Shown one piece after another: positions 19,046 to 28,457 of a stretch of 64,000 nucleotides of DNA. Position 1 is the first letter of the stretch; every line of letters begins with the position of its first letter. Below the pieces are notes generated by a model. It saw nothing but the letters and a program-made list of their open reading frames with translations, searched no databases and was not told where the DNA came from. The position numbers and the translations under genes are program-made. The stretch comes from Asterionellopsis glacialis (taxonomy: Eukaryota > Bacillariophyta > Plagiogrammaphyceae > Rhaphoneidales > Asterionellopsidaceae): NCBI GenBank assembly GCA_014885115.2, contig WKLE02000142.1:4741-68740 (forward strand), given 5' to 3'.

Positions 19046-20071
19046 TTATCCTTGCTTCCCCGTCACACCTAGTATGCACTTTGCCATTATTTCAAGACCC
19101 TTTGCATTTGGATGGAGGGAGTCAGGCATTAAGCCTGTATCGACTTCCTGGTCACTGTCCGATGCAAATTCTTTGCCACAGTCTACCAGTCGTAACCGGT
19201 CTCCATATTTCGGCTGAAGCGCATTAACAGAACCCTTAATAGCATCATTCACCTGTATTACAGCTGGCATGAAGGAGTCAAAAGGAGTACCATCTGCTTT
19301 ACACCGTGGTGGGCATATATTCTTGAGTCGAAAGGAATCCCCACGCGGTAATATTTGAAGCATAATAAGAGTACCAGATGTGGAGGACAAGACATATTCC
19401 GCAACTGCCATAACTCCACGGTGCGTTGGTTGTGGAAGATGTCCACTTCCGAGATTGTTAGTTCCAATAAGCATCACAAATATAGCATCTTTATCCTTGG
19501 CCACAGAAGGGAGAAGTTGTCCATTTTGAAGTCGCCAAAGTAAATGTTGAGTTTGATCTCCACCTATGGCTAGAACAAGAGGATCAAATAATGGTTCAAT
19601 GTATTTCGTTAAGACTTCCGGTACGCCATCCCATCTCTTTTCAAGTTTACCCATATTGGTACCAAGCCACTCTTCCGTGATAGAATCTCCAATCAATATC
19701 ATAGATTGTTTGTTGTTGGTGCCTTTTTCTCGTCGCTCCACATAGGCAGCAGCGGATTGATTCAGTTTGGCATGTGCGTCCCACCACAACTCATATTGGT
19801 TGAGTGTCCTGGCACTGTAAATTGTTCGAGGAGATGGCACAGTTGGGTCTTCACCACATTTTCCCGATGCAGCACACATGGGTGTGTTTTCATACACACT
19901 CGCATCTTTGGTGTTCATCTCATTGGGTCCAGCATTCCATGAATTTGTGCAAATGTAGAAAAACGCCAAGGCAGCGACTGACGATATTACCAATTGGATT
20001 TTTCGTTGGCTGTTAACCCAAGGACTTCGGGCATTATTAACTTGGTAAGATGGAATATTTGGAGATACCAT
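19046..20071 (-). CDS. SGNH/GDSL-type hydrolase, membrane-anchored
   Basis: 341 residues. A short cytosolic N-terminus is followed by one hydrophobic helix at about 26-41 (a signal anchor). The catalytic domain has all four SGNH blocks: nucleophile S130 in ILIGDSITEEW, block II glycine G171 in LAIGGDQTQ, block III N206 in LIGTNNLGSG, and block V D317/H320 in PDSLHPNAKG. The order and spacing resemble the platelet-activating-factor acetylhydrolase beta/gamma-like branch. It is expected to cleave an ester or acyl group (lipid or glycan acetyl) in the secretory lumen; the substrate is not predictable. The catalytic set is complete, so it is probably active. Convergent with the acidic membrane protein; divergent from the disordered protein at 20629. 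Confidence 0.92.
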   Translation of the reverse strand: MVSPNIPSYQVNNARSPWVNSQRKIQLVISSVAALAFFYICTNSWNAGPNEMNTKDASVYENTPMCAASGKCGEDPTVPSPRTIYSARTLNQYELWWDAHAKLNQSAAAYVERREKGTNNKQSMILIGDSITEEWLGTNMGKLEKRWDGVPEVLTKYIEPLFDPLVLAIGGDQTQHLLWRLQNGQLLPSVAKDKDAIFVMLIGTNNLGSGHLPQPTHRGVMAVAEYVLSSTSGTLIMLQILPRGDSFRLKNICPPRCKADGTPFDSFMPAVIQVNDAIKGSVNALQPKYGDRLRLVDCGKEFASDSDQEVDTGLMPDSLHPNAKGLEIMAKCILGVTGKQG

Positions 20072-20628
20072 GATACTATCAGACAGTCAAGAGGTGTAGG
20101 ATGGCAAAGAGGATAGAATAGACTAACAAGAAGAGTCCTATCGTCCGTTAGTTGGCAGAACTCTCATCGACAAGATCGGTTAGATCTTGGTATCTTCGCC
20201 TTGCAGTAGTCATGGTTATCGATATCGTGGTCATACAGTCATACTTATTTATTATTTGCGTTACCTGATTTTCAGAACTCGAGTTAAGGTTTTGAAAAGT
20301 AATCCTATTCCTAATGAATACATGGATTCTAATTTGATTTTCCCGCCAACATCGAAACAACAGGCGACATGCGCCAAAATATTACAGTATTTAGCTTGTC
20401 AACAAGAGAAACGGTGAGACATCATCACCAGACCAGTCAACAACGGCAACCAATTTCAATTAAATAAAATATCAGACAAGGAGAAGAAAGACGAAGACGA
20501 AGGGCTGAGCAGTTGACAAAGATCTTGCAGCTGGCAAAAAAAGGGGGCGAGGGGAATATCTGTTGGTGACAAACCATAGTTTCCTACATTCCCATCAAGT
20601 GCATTTTTTTTCGTGATTTTGGATCATC
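20072..20628. promoter_or_regulatory. Divergent intergenic region
   Basis: Upstream region of the SGNH hydrolase (leftward) and the disordered two-exon gene (rightward). No gene, known motif or repeat stands out; short frames here look like chance. Confidence 0.4.
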
Positions 20629-23444
20629 ATGACTCCTTCGTTCATGGAACATGATCCGTATGAGGATTACAATCCAGAACAGTATGTGAATAATAATACA
20701 GATGATGAAGATGAAGATGATGTAATGTACATGGATGTAAATAGCAATACAAATTCTCAATGTACTTCTTCTGGAGGGGGTGCTGCTTCCAACCCTTCTA
20801 TTCCCGCGTGGAAATGGACACAAAATGATCCATCACAAGATTTATCTCAACGAACTAATGCGACTTTAACGGATGTAGAGGGGAAATCATCCACCAAAAA
20901 GAAGCAGCAGCAGCAGCAAGCACCGTCAAATATTGTACCACGACGAGATCGAAAACGACGTAAAAGACTAGAACAATTATTCGTCAATGATGACGCAAAT
21001 ACTAACGACGAAACTAATAATGAAAGTGGCAAAAGCGTTGAGCGCACATCGATAGCAGTGCCTTCACCCCAGCATACCAGCAACAATAGTAGCATAGGAA
21101 GACAAAGCAGTAATGACGATACAAATTTTTTTGCTTCACTCTTGTCGGAACTCGAAAAGAAAGATGAAAGTTCGAGTACCGATAAACACGACAACGAGGA
21201 TTGTCAATATGCTGATGAAAACGATGTGCCATCGCAAGAATCGATACAGCAAGATAATGCTCATCCAACAATTGATGTGACAGAAGATCAGAAATCAACA
21301 GGTCATACTGATTCTATAGTAGAGAAAGATAGCACAATGGAGCAAGCTATTGAGGATAATAGTGGCGGTGGCAATGGGTCTTCCCCTTCTCAACCAGCTG
21401 CTGCATTGCAAACTGCGTCATCTTCATCATTACCCCAAACCGCTCATCAGCAGAAGAATGAATCATCTTCCTTTCACAATAGATTATCAAAAGTAACAAC
21501 GGAACACAGTGGCAGGAGTAACAGTAATCGATCAGAACATGAACATGACACTGTAAATGAAGGTCAAGGTTACATATATCTAGGTGAGAAACAGAGCGCA
21601 AGACCTGCACATCGCCACTCTAGTTTTCAAAAATATAGTAACGGATTTCTGGTGGATGACGACTATGAATCATCTGTTGGTTCAAAAATGGAATATCAAT
21701 TACAACGTCAACAAAAATTACGGCGACAAAACCAATCCATGTCACAATCACGGGTAAGGCAAAAAAAGCCTTGGGATGGAAGTTTCGTAGAATCGATGAC
21801 ACCTGAATTTGAGGGTCGGGGCAATGGTAGTATGATTGAAAGGCAACTCGCAAAGAATCGAAAAAAAGTAAATTCTTCTGTTTTTTCTTCTGCAGTAAAT
21901 ACATCATCACAAGGACAGCATGCGTTTTCATCAAAAAGTAACACGACTTTGTTGGGCAAAAAGAAATCACATGGATCTTCTTTTGGAAAATTATCCCCTA
22001 CACCAATTACTTTTGAGACTTCACTACGACGATTTACCAAAGAGTCGTCACCATCGTTGGCTTTGTCATTTCATTCACAAACTCAAAAATCTAGAAAAAG
22101 TTCAAGTGCCTTACAATCAAAATCAATCGTTGGATCAAGGTAAGTTCAAAAGTGTCCGTTAGAATGTCTGCTGGGTTTTGCCCAAGTATTCAGATATAAT
22201 ACAATGTGGTGCTATGGCCATACTATTGGAATTTCTATGTTAACTATTTTTCTGTTTTATCACATTGCGATAATGGTAACGAAAGGCCACAACATTGGGG
22301 CAACAGCGATCCCCACAGACAAAAGCGTAGATCTAATGGTAGCTTGTCACAGGCTACGGCCAAGTTGCCATCTTTTGGGACTGAATCATCTGTCAAAAAC
22401 AAAACGTCAAGAGCGGCACAATTGGCAGAAGCTACCAAAAAATCAATCAAAGGACATAATCGTTCGGCTGCAGGAATATCATTTTCGTTCGGTAGTCCTC
22501 GGCCAGCGGCTAAGAAAGGACAACGTCCCAACAATCTTAATGCAGCGACCGCCAAGACTGTTCTGAATAGTCCGTGCAACAATGAAAGACGATCCCCAGA
22601 CCGACGTAGTCAAGTACCACGACCAGGTATCGAAAATGACGGCGCCAGGCAGACGGAAATTGAAAATCATCAAAAGACTAACAGCAACTTGGTTACTTTT
22701 ACACCTGCATTCCTTGCATCCAGGAAGAAAAGGAACGAAGATACAATTGAAGATGCTGGTTTTACACAATTTAGTCAATGTGCTGCAGACGCGAATACAT
22801 CTCAAGCACCAATAACACCCTTTCATGCTGGCACAAGTCCACTGGGTAATGCAGACTTATCTCCAGGTAGCACTGGAGGTACTTATCGCAAGCGACGAAC
22901 AAGGACATCTTCCAGAAGGAAAAAAGGGGGAAAACTCGTGCAAAAGTTGAGAGCTATTCGTGGGTCAATCGAGGGAGATTTGGTTCGATTCCAAAGTGGT
23001 ATGTATCCATTCCATAGAAGTAGAAGACATGATATAAATGATCCACGAAATCGCGCAGAGTCCTATATGGATGTTACGATTATAGGTGATCCCGTGTCAT
23101 GGGAATGCGGAAATCAAAGAGTGACAGTGTTGGGATTCATCCATGATCATGTCAAGTTGAAAGGAAAAGGCACGACCGATCAAAGGAATGATTGTAATTG
23201 CTTGGCTTGGATGTGTTTTACATATGATACAACTCGCCAACAAAAGATCAAAGTTGGCACACAACTTCGGATTTACAACGCAATTATTATGGAAACACAG
23301 CGAATAGCTCAATCCGAAAACCTGGAAGGTGGAATCAGAGAAAACTCTTCTAAAAAATTGGTCCTATGTTCTACGCTTTGTGAAGCATACCCTGCAACTC
23401 TGCCACCTTTGCCTACTGTTCCCAAAGTGACAAGTAAAAATTGA
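20629..23444 (+). CDS. Disordered protein with small C-terminal beta-rich (OB-fold-like) domain (2 exons)
   Basis: Exon 1 is 20629-22139 (donor AAG|GTAAGT). Exon 2 starts at 22286, 22307 or 22319: all three follow an AG and restore the same frame, changing the protein by 7 or 11 residues. It ends at 23444, giving about 878-889 residues. Residues 1-740 are low complexity: acidic start, poly-Gln, Ser/Asn/Lys-rich, with repeated KKxxSSF-type basic patches. Only the last 150 residues look folded: RAIRGSIEGDLVRFQSGMY, then MDVTIIGDPVSWECGNQRV, TVLGFIHDH, CLAWMCFTYDTT, VGTQLRIYNAIIM and LVLCSTLCEAYP. The series of strands with hydrophobic/basic alternation is OB-fold-like (nucleic-acid binding), by analogy only. 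The basic tracts suggest a nuclear, DNA- or RNA-associated role. Stop codons of this and the next gene are only 42 bp apart, tail to tail. Confidence 0.78.
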
Positions 23445-23486
23445 AGTGACGCTTTGATTATTTGTCTGAAAAAAAAAATACTTCAT

Positions 23487-24308
23487 CTATTTAGCAGTTG
23501 GGAAATTTTGCAATAAATCTATTTTCAATTTCGGGTCGACATCCTGGCGACCTTCCAGTTCCCCGGTTGTCATTTCAGCTGGAGGCCCAAGGGCTGCAGA
23601 TCCTGGACCAAACGTATCCAAATCTGACTCAACGAAGAGCAAAGTTCGTTTACGATTTCTCAACACGGGTAGTTTAAGATACCTCAACTCTTTTCGAATC
23701 AACTCGCATCTTTCTTGGTTAGATAGAGATTTAGACAATATGTTTGAATCACTATCCAGTGCACCAACTCGAAATTGGACAGTAGAGTCGTTGGGGGTGA
23801 AATAAAACTCACCAATCGACTTGGCTCCTGTTTTGCCGTCGGTAAACAGTACACGGAGGTATCTATCCTTCTGAAACAAGACATCTGCCTTATCACCTCG
23901 TCTTGATGAAACTAGTTGTATCGCAGGTACTAACACCCTTGCCTGGTCTTCCCAATCTAGTGAATTCGATTCTGAATAATCCCAAGGTTCTGCAAAAATG
24001 CCCGGTGTGTCATCTTGAGATGAAGCACATCCTGCTCCTCCCTTCAAAAGACTACCCGTATGGGGACAGTCAGCAAGCAATCCATCCCAAACACCAAGAC
24101 AACTTCTGTCGTTGCATTCTGGATCTTTGCCTACGGTTTCTGATGCATGTGAAATAGATGGAATCAAACTCGCTCCTGCAATTGAAGAGAATGTTTTGTA
24201 AAGGAATTCTCGGCGAGTTTTCGCGTCATCAGTTCTTGTCTCAGTTGAAAATGAAGAGACGTTTCCTATACAACAAATCAAAAGTATCTTTTGAAGAAAA
24301 CTCGTCAT
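23487..24308 (-). CDS. DUF1499 protein, thylakoid lumen
   Basis: 273 residues. The N-terminus is three-part. An ER signal peptide (LLICCIGN) is followed by VSS-FSTE, the Phe-containing junction diatoms use for import through the complex plastid. A twin-arginine signal comes next, RREFLYKTF, then a hydrophobic stretch (SSIAGASLIPSISHASE) ending with an AxA-like site (SHA). The mature part matches the DUF1499 pattern: GCASSQDDTPGIF, WEDQARVLVPAIQLV, YLRVLFTDG, STVQFRVGALDSDSN, and NQERCELIRKELRYL. In plants and algae DUF1499 proteins are lumenal or plastid proteins of unclear biochemistry. The combination predicts Tat-dependent transfer of a folded protein into the thylakoid lumen. No intron needed; single frame. 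The call of the domain is by motif and is good but not absolute. Confidence 0.85.
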   Translation of the reverse strand: MTSFLQKILLICCIGNVSSFSTETRTDDAKTRREFLYKTFSSIAGASLIPSISHASETVGKDPECNDRSCLGVWDGLLADCPHTGSLLKGGAGCASSQDDTPGIFAEPWDYSESNSLDWEDQARVLVPAIQLVSSRRGDKADVLFQKDRYLRVLFTDGKTGAKSIGEFYFTPNDSTVQFRVGALDSDSNILSKSLSNQERCELIRKELRYLKLPVLRNRKRTLLFVESDLDTFGPGSAALGPPAEMTTGELEGRQDVDPKLKIDLLQNFPTAK

Positions 24309-24789
24309 TGTTATTACACTTTAATGGTACAACCTCTTGTAACAACCCTAACGAGTTTACCAAGTGCAATACCTGTAGTCATTACTCAGTATTGAGGTCT
24401 CGAATCCTTCAGCTTGTTGGCTCGGAAATCATATCGACACCAACACCCAGGACACATCATCATCATGATCATGCATCTTTGCGTGCGCCTTCTGTGTGAG
24501 TCATGAGTTAGGTCCTACCCATAGGTCCTACCAATTAATGCTCGATCGACTCCATTGATTCGATACCCAAAACCCTCTCCGGGTCTCCCAAATTTCCAAA
24601 ATAATGAGAACCCCTCGAGCCCTCATCGCGAATTTCATTAGACTCAGGCTTACCAGGTTAAGAAGCACAAGAACCAGAGCAAAACTTGAAATCTCTTCAC
24701 AAGTGGGACTAGATTTTAATCCGGTTCTTTATGAACTGTACGACTGATGTCACGAAAACACCCCCACAAAAGATAAAAACAATATAGCC
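24309..24789. other. Divergent intergenic region
   Basis: Upstream region of the DUF1499 gene (leftward) and the PLAC8 gene (rightward). No gene or clear motif is seen. Confidence 0.4.
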
Positions 24790-25620
24790 TTGCTTCTTTT
24801 CGGCAATAGAAATATGAAAAATAGCATGATGATAGAGCTTCATAATTATGAAAAGATACCAAAAAATGACGACAAGGATATCAAGGAGGAAACGGTAGGG
24901 GTAATAGAGCATGTCAATCATGCGATAACTGTATTCGATGGTCTTGAACTTGTTGATGACTATAAACCCAATGAAGAAATAAATGAACCAGCTCTTCGCA
25001 CTTTTCGTGTTGTTGCCCCATATGGTCTTCCTGGAGGCTACAAGCTCGAAGTGAAAAGTGTAGAAGATGGCACTTACCTTTATGTGGTTATTCCTAGCCC
25101 AGGTGTGTGCAGAGGCGAGGAGTTCATCGCAGAAGAATTTGTTTGTTCTCCGATTCGAGGACATTGGAGTGATAGCATTATGAATTGTTGCACATGTTCA
25201 GAGGGCGTGATTATGTTCATCTGTGCTTGTTGTTGCCCTTACGTTGCATGGGCTTCTGTGATGGACAGTCTAGGCCTCGATTGGTGTGCAAGCCCTAATG
25301 ACACCAAGAACAAACCAAATGAAATTTCTACGTTTGCTATTATTACTGTAATTGGTATGTTAGGAGTTTTCTACTGTTTTCATCCTTTGCTCGATATCAT
25401 AACGATATTTTTTATATTCGTGGCAACTAGAACAAGGATGTTTGTAAGAAAAAAATACAATATCAAGGGCAACTTTATCATGGATTGTTGCTGCAATATA
25501 TATTGCAATTGCTGTAGTGTGTTACAGATTTTTCGGCACATGAAAAGATCCGGAGAACATCCAATGTCCTTCGACATGAGTGAAGACGTAGAAGCTGATA
25601 TTGTGGGATCGTTTATCTAA
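24790..25620 (+). CDS. PLAC8-family Cys-rich membrane protein
   Basis: 276 residues (start at 24790, or the Met nine codons later at 24814). The first 120 residues contain a beta-rich soluble part (FRVVAPYGLPGGYKLEVKS). The PLAC8 region begins with HWSDSIMNCCTCSEGV, followed by ICACCCPYVAWASVMDSLGL, two hydrophobic helices around residues 178-216 (FAIITVIGMLGVFYCF and IITIFFIFVA), then a basic loop RKKYNIKGNF and the second Cys cluster DCCCNIYCNCCSVLQIFRHM. This two-cluster layout with flanking hydrophobic helices is that of PLAC8/DUF614, which includes plant cadmium-resistance and fruit-weight regulators. Likely plasma-membrane or endomembrane; metal handling or cell-size control is known for relatives, not shown here. 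Single exon. Confidence 0.9.
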   Translation: MLLFGNRNMKNSMMIELHNYEKIPKNDDKDIKEETVGVIEHVNHAITVFDGLELVDDYKPNEEINEPALRTFRVVAPYGLPGGYKLEVKSVEDGTYLYVVIPSPGVCRGEEFIAEEFVCSPIRGHWSDSIMNCCTCSEGVIMFICACCCPYVAWASVMDSLGLDWCASPNDTKNKPNEISTFAIITVIGMLGVFYCFHPLLDIITIFFIFVATRTRMFVRKKYNIKGNFIMDCCCNIYCNCCSVLQIFRHMKRSGEHPMSFDMSEDVEADIVGSFI

Positions 25621-26059
25621 CCGTTTTTTAAATAGAAATATCATGTGGATGATATCTTCGGCACATAGTTCATAATTTTAGAGAAAACAAGAAAAAAAAA
25701 TCCGCGTGTACGCAATGCAGATGTTTTTTCCTTTACTATGCCCTAGAGATTAGTGCATGGACAGAAGAGTCTCCTATTATGCCAGTAGAATGGTAGTTTT
25801 GCAAATAGAATTTTTTTGTTCTTTCGTCAAAGCAATTGTCTCATATACGGTTAATTAGACAGTACTTACCAACTGAGCCTATGATGTGTAAGCTCGATCA
25901 TTGAATTTTTGGCATCATTGGCCATTGCTTCTAAGGATACACGAAACACCAATACTTTTTAAATTAACTAACGCGCTTTAGATTAGTTTTTAGTTACATG
26001 AATCAAGAGGCATCGCTTTTTGATAAATCTTGCCGTCTCCTATCATAATTCCTGGTTTC
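25621..26059. other. Convergent intergenic region
   Basis: 3' flanks of the PLAC8 (rightward) and PTPA (leftward) genes. AT-rich; nothing recognised. Confidence 0.4.
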
Positions 26060-27640
26060 TCATTTTGCCCAAGGTGCTCTTGTTGGTGGGGGGACTCCTC
26101 CACCGTTAGGTGGTTGTGGAGCTTGTGGTACAGAGGACGGTTTTGGTCCATGGCCGTCTACCGCCCAAGGAGCCTTACAGCAGACTCCCCCAGGAATATC
26201 CCCTACCTCATTGTTAAGGAACGTTTGACTAGGTACAACTTTAGGTTGATGCGACGGATTCCATGAAGCTACACGTATGCAACAAAGGTAGAGGAAATAG
26301 GCATTGCAAGATAAAGTATACGACATAATGCTGTTGAGTGACCAATTCAAGCAACAGAAAGACGTACAAAACATGGTGGTAGAAGAAAAGAGACTACCGC
26401 AAGTGGACTTACCTTTAAAGATTTTTCCAAACATAAAATGTTGTACAACTTGTCTCTTATCTAAAACTTCGCCTTCATAGAGTCGTAATAAGCCTTCGCT
26501 AACTTTTTTCCATGATGGCAAATGACTGATATCATTCAGCATGGGTGATGATTCAAAGAAGGGTACACCTTTTTTCAAATTTTTAATATACAAAATACAT
26601 CCAAAGTACATGTATGTTTCTGCTAACTGTTCCAAAATACCCCCATCATGGATAGAACTTGGTTTGTATTCATCATCGATCATGAGTTGACATGCACCAA
26701 AGTAAAATGGTAAACAATGATAATCATCTAATCCCCAAACTCCATGTGATCCTGCTGGTTCCAACATATAATCTGTTTGTAATCCTCTTGTCACTTTTAA
26801 GTATTGTGTTGTAATGGACAGTGTAATAGCCTTAAGTCGAGCAGGTGTCGGTGGTTCCTTATCAGTTGTACTACCAAAGCAACCAATCATACATAGCGAG
26901 TATAAGAAAACAAAAAATGATGATTCATGACCTGTTCCATAATCAAGACGTGTTGGATGACCGAACGAATCATGTAAATATGTTACCAATTCTGTAATGA
27001 TATTTTCTTCATCTTCATGGTTAGTATCATCATCATTATCAGTGTCACTTTTTTTGTCCGACAAATTGTTGTAATTCTCTAGTGACGCAGCATGAAATCC
27101 ATCATTGGAACATTGTTCTAATATTTCATCATCATATTGTTCTGCTGTTGGATATTTTTTATGGCTAACTAAAATACTCTTGACAATGGACCGTGATCGT
27201 TGAACGAGTCTTGTATGCCACAAACGGAAGGCAGGGTTGCCGAATCTTGCCTTGGCATTGCCATCTGGGGGGATATCCTGTAACCATCCCTGGATGTGAC
27301 GTAAGGAACCATGTAAACTTGCCATGGATGGATTCAAACCCTGCAATGGCCTTTGAGGATCATAATTATAATATTCAGATGTTTCTGTTGCACAACTTTT
27401 ACCCATTGCATGAACCATACGGACCAATTCGCGTTTCGATTGAGAATTTTTAAAGGCTGCCATGTCCTTTTCATCGAAAATGAATCGCCGAGGAGGAGAT
27501 ACATCACTGGTAAACGTAGTAGGGATATCCATATCACCAGCAGTTTTAGAAGAATCAGTTGCGATGGGGAGAATAGTGTTGGGACCGTTCATGAACAATG
27601 ATGAGGAAGAAAAGGAGCTGTTACCTTCGAACCGGCTCAT
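26060..27640 (-). CDS. PTPA: PP2A activator PTPA, peptidyl-prolyl isomerase fold (2 exons)
   Basis: Activates protein phosphatase 2A by loading its active site and has peptidyl-prolyl isomerase activity. Exon 1 is 27640-26413, exon 2 is 26268-26060; the intron at 26412-26269 is 144 bp with GTAAGT donor and TGTAG acceptor. The intron length is a multiple of 3 and has no stop, so a reading through it gives 526 residues with a Cys-rich, hydrophobic 48-residue insert; the spliced form has 478. Family signatures are intact: AFRLWHTRL, DSFGHPTRLDYGTGHESSF, GVWGLDDYHCLPFYFGACQL, YFGCILYIKNLKKGVPFFE, and SEGLLRLYEGEVLDKRQVVQHF. The N-terminus has about 50 Ser/Thr-rich residues; the C-terminus is Pro/Gly-rich. 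An acidic Asp/Asn insert (about residues 190-215) is diatom-like. The splice restores W/P-rich continuity, IFKASWNPSHQP. Identification is very secure. Confidence 0.95.
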   Translation of the reverse strand: MSRFEGNSSFSSSSLFMNGPNTILPIATDSSKTAGDMDIPTTFTSDVSPPRRFIFDEKDMAAFKNSQSKRELVRMVHAMGKSCATETSEYYNYDPQRPLQGLNPSMASLHGSLRHIQGWLQDIPPDGNAKARFGNPAFRLWHTRLVQRSRSIVKSILVSHKKYPTAEQYDDEILEQCSNDGFHAASLENYNNLSDKKSDTDNDDDTNHEDEENIITELVTYLHDSFGHPTRLDYGTGHESSFFVFLYSLCMIGCFGSTTDKEPPTPARLKAITLSITTQYLKVTRGLQTDYMLEPAGSHGVWGLDDYHCLPFYFGACQLMIDDEYKPSSIHDGGILEQLAETYMYFGCILYIKNLKKGVPFFESSPMLNDISHLPSWKKVSEGLLRLYEGEVLDKRQVVQHFMFGKIFKGKSTCGSLFSSTTMFCTSFCCLNWSLNSIMSYTLSCNAYFLYLCCIRVASWNPSHQPKVVPSQTFLNNEVGDIPGGVCCKAPWAVDGHGPKPSSVPQAPQPPNGGGVPPPTRAPWAK

Positions 27641-28457
27641 CGTGGGTTGCTGCCGTCGTGAAAGAGTGAAGATAGAGTGAAGAGTGAAAAGATAGATGTC
27701 CTGGTCCTGGATCTGGCGTTGTGAAATCGCCTTGTCTTTTTGTCAGGTCGAAAGTCCGAACCCACTCAAGTGCGTGTTCCGAGGTTTCAATCCCACAAAA
27801 CGGGAGTGACATTGCTATGTCTGTCCGTCTATCTATCGTCAACATTACCATACGTACGTACACGAAGACGAGAGAACCACTCTTCAGCGTTCGACCCTGG
27901 GATCGTTTTCTTCTAGTAAGGGATCAAAGAGAACGATCCATTCTTTAGTCGAACGGTTGGAGGCGGAAGCGAAGGGAATGTAGCAGGTACTTTAGGTACT
28001 CTAGCTAGAGAGGTAACCTGGTACGATATAAAATATAATATCATGTCGTACCTGTACCTGGGTACCAGGTACGCCGATGTCCTACTTACTTGGTACTGGT
28101 AAGTGGTACCCGTACTGTTTAGATTTGTGTGTCATGCATTCCGTAAAGGTACCCGGGGTAATAGTCAGTCAGTCACTGCACACTTCTTTCGTCAGCACGC
28201 ACCATTCGTGTGTGGCGCAAGAAAATTCTCCCACTTCATCTTGTCCCAGCGCGTGGGGTGGTGCTAGCGCTGGCGGCTGGCGTAGACTGACAGAAGTGCA
28301 AGAAAGACGAAGCTGGCCAGAAACGCAGTGAGCTAGACGGCGGTGCGACTAGGGAGGGCGATAAAGAACAAAACAAGTACCAGTACAGACTCAAAGACGG
28401 AGAGCGGAGGCATGAAATCAGTAATAATTTGAAGACTAATTATCTTAAGGGGAAAAA
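27641..28457. repeat. Intergenic region with GGTACC palindromic repeats
   Basis: Between the PTPA (leftward) and phosphatase (rightward) genes. GGTACC/GTACCTGG-type elements cluster at 27985-28160, for example GGTACCAGGTACG near 28061-28073. A CTCTAGCTAGAGAG palindrome is near 27999-28012. No coding sequence is supported. Confidence 0.65.

Noticed and set aside
26269..26412. Reading PTPA as a single 526-residue ORF
   Set aside because: The insert is Cys-rich, unlike any PTPA, and is bounded by good GT-AG sites; splicing restores continuity.
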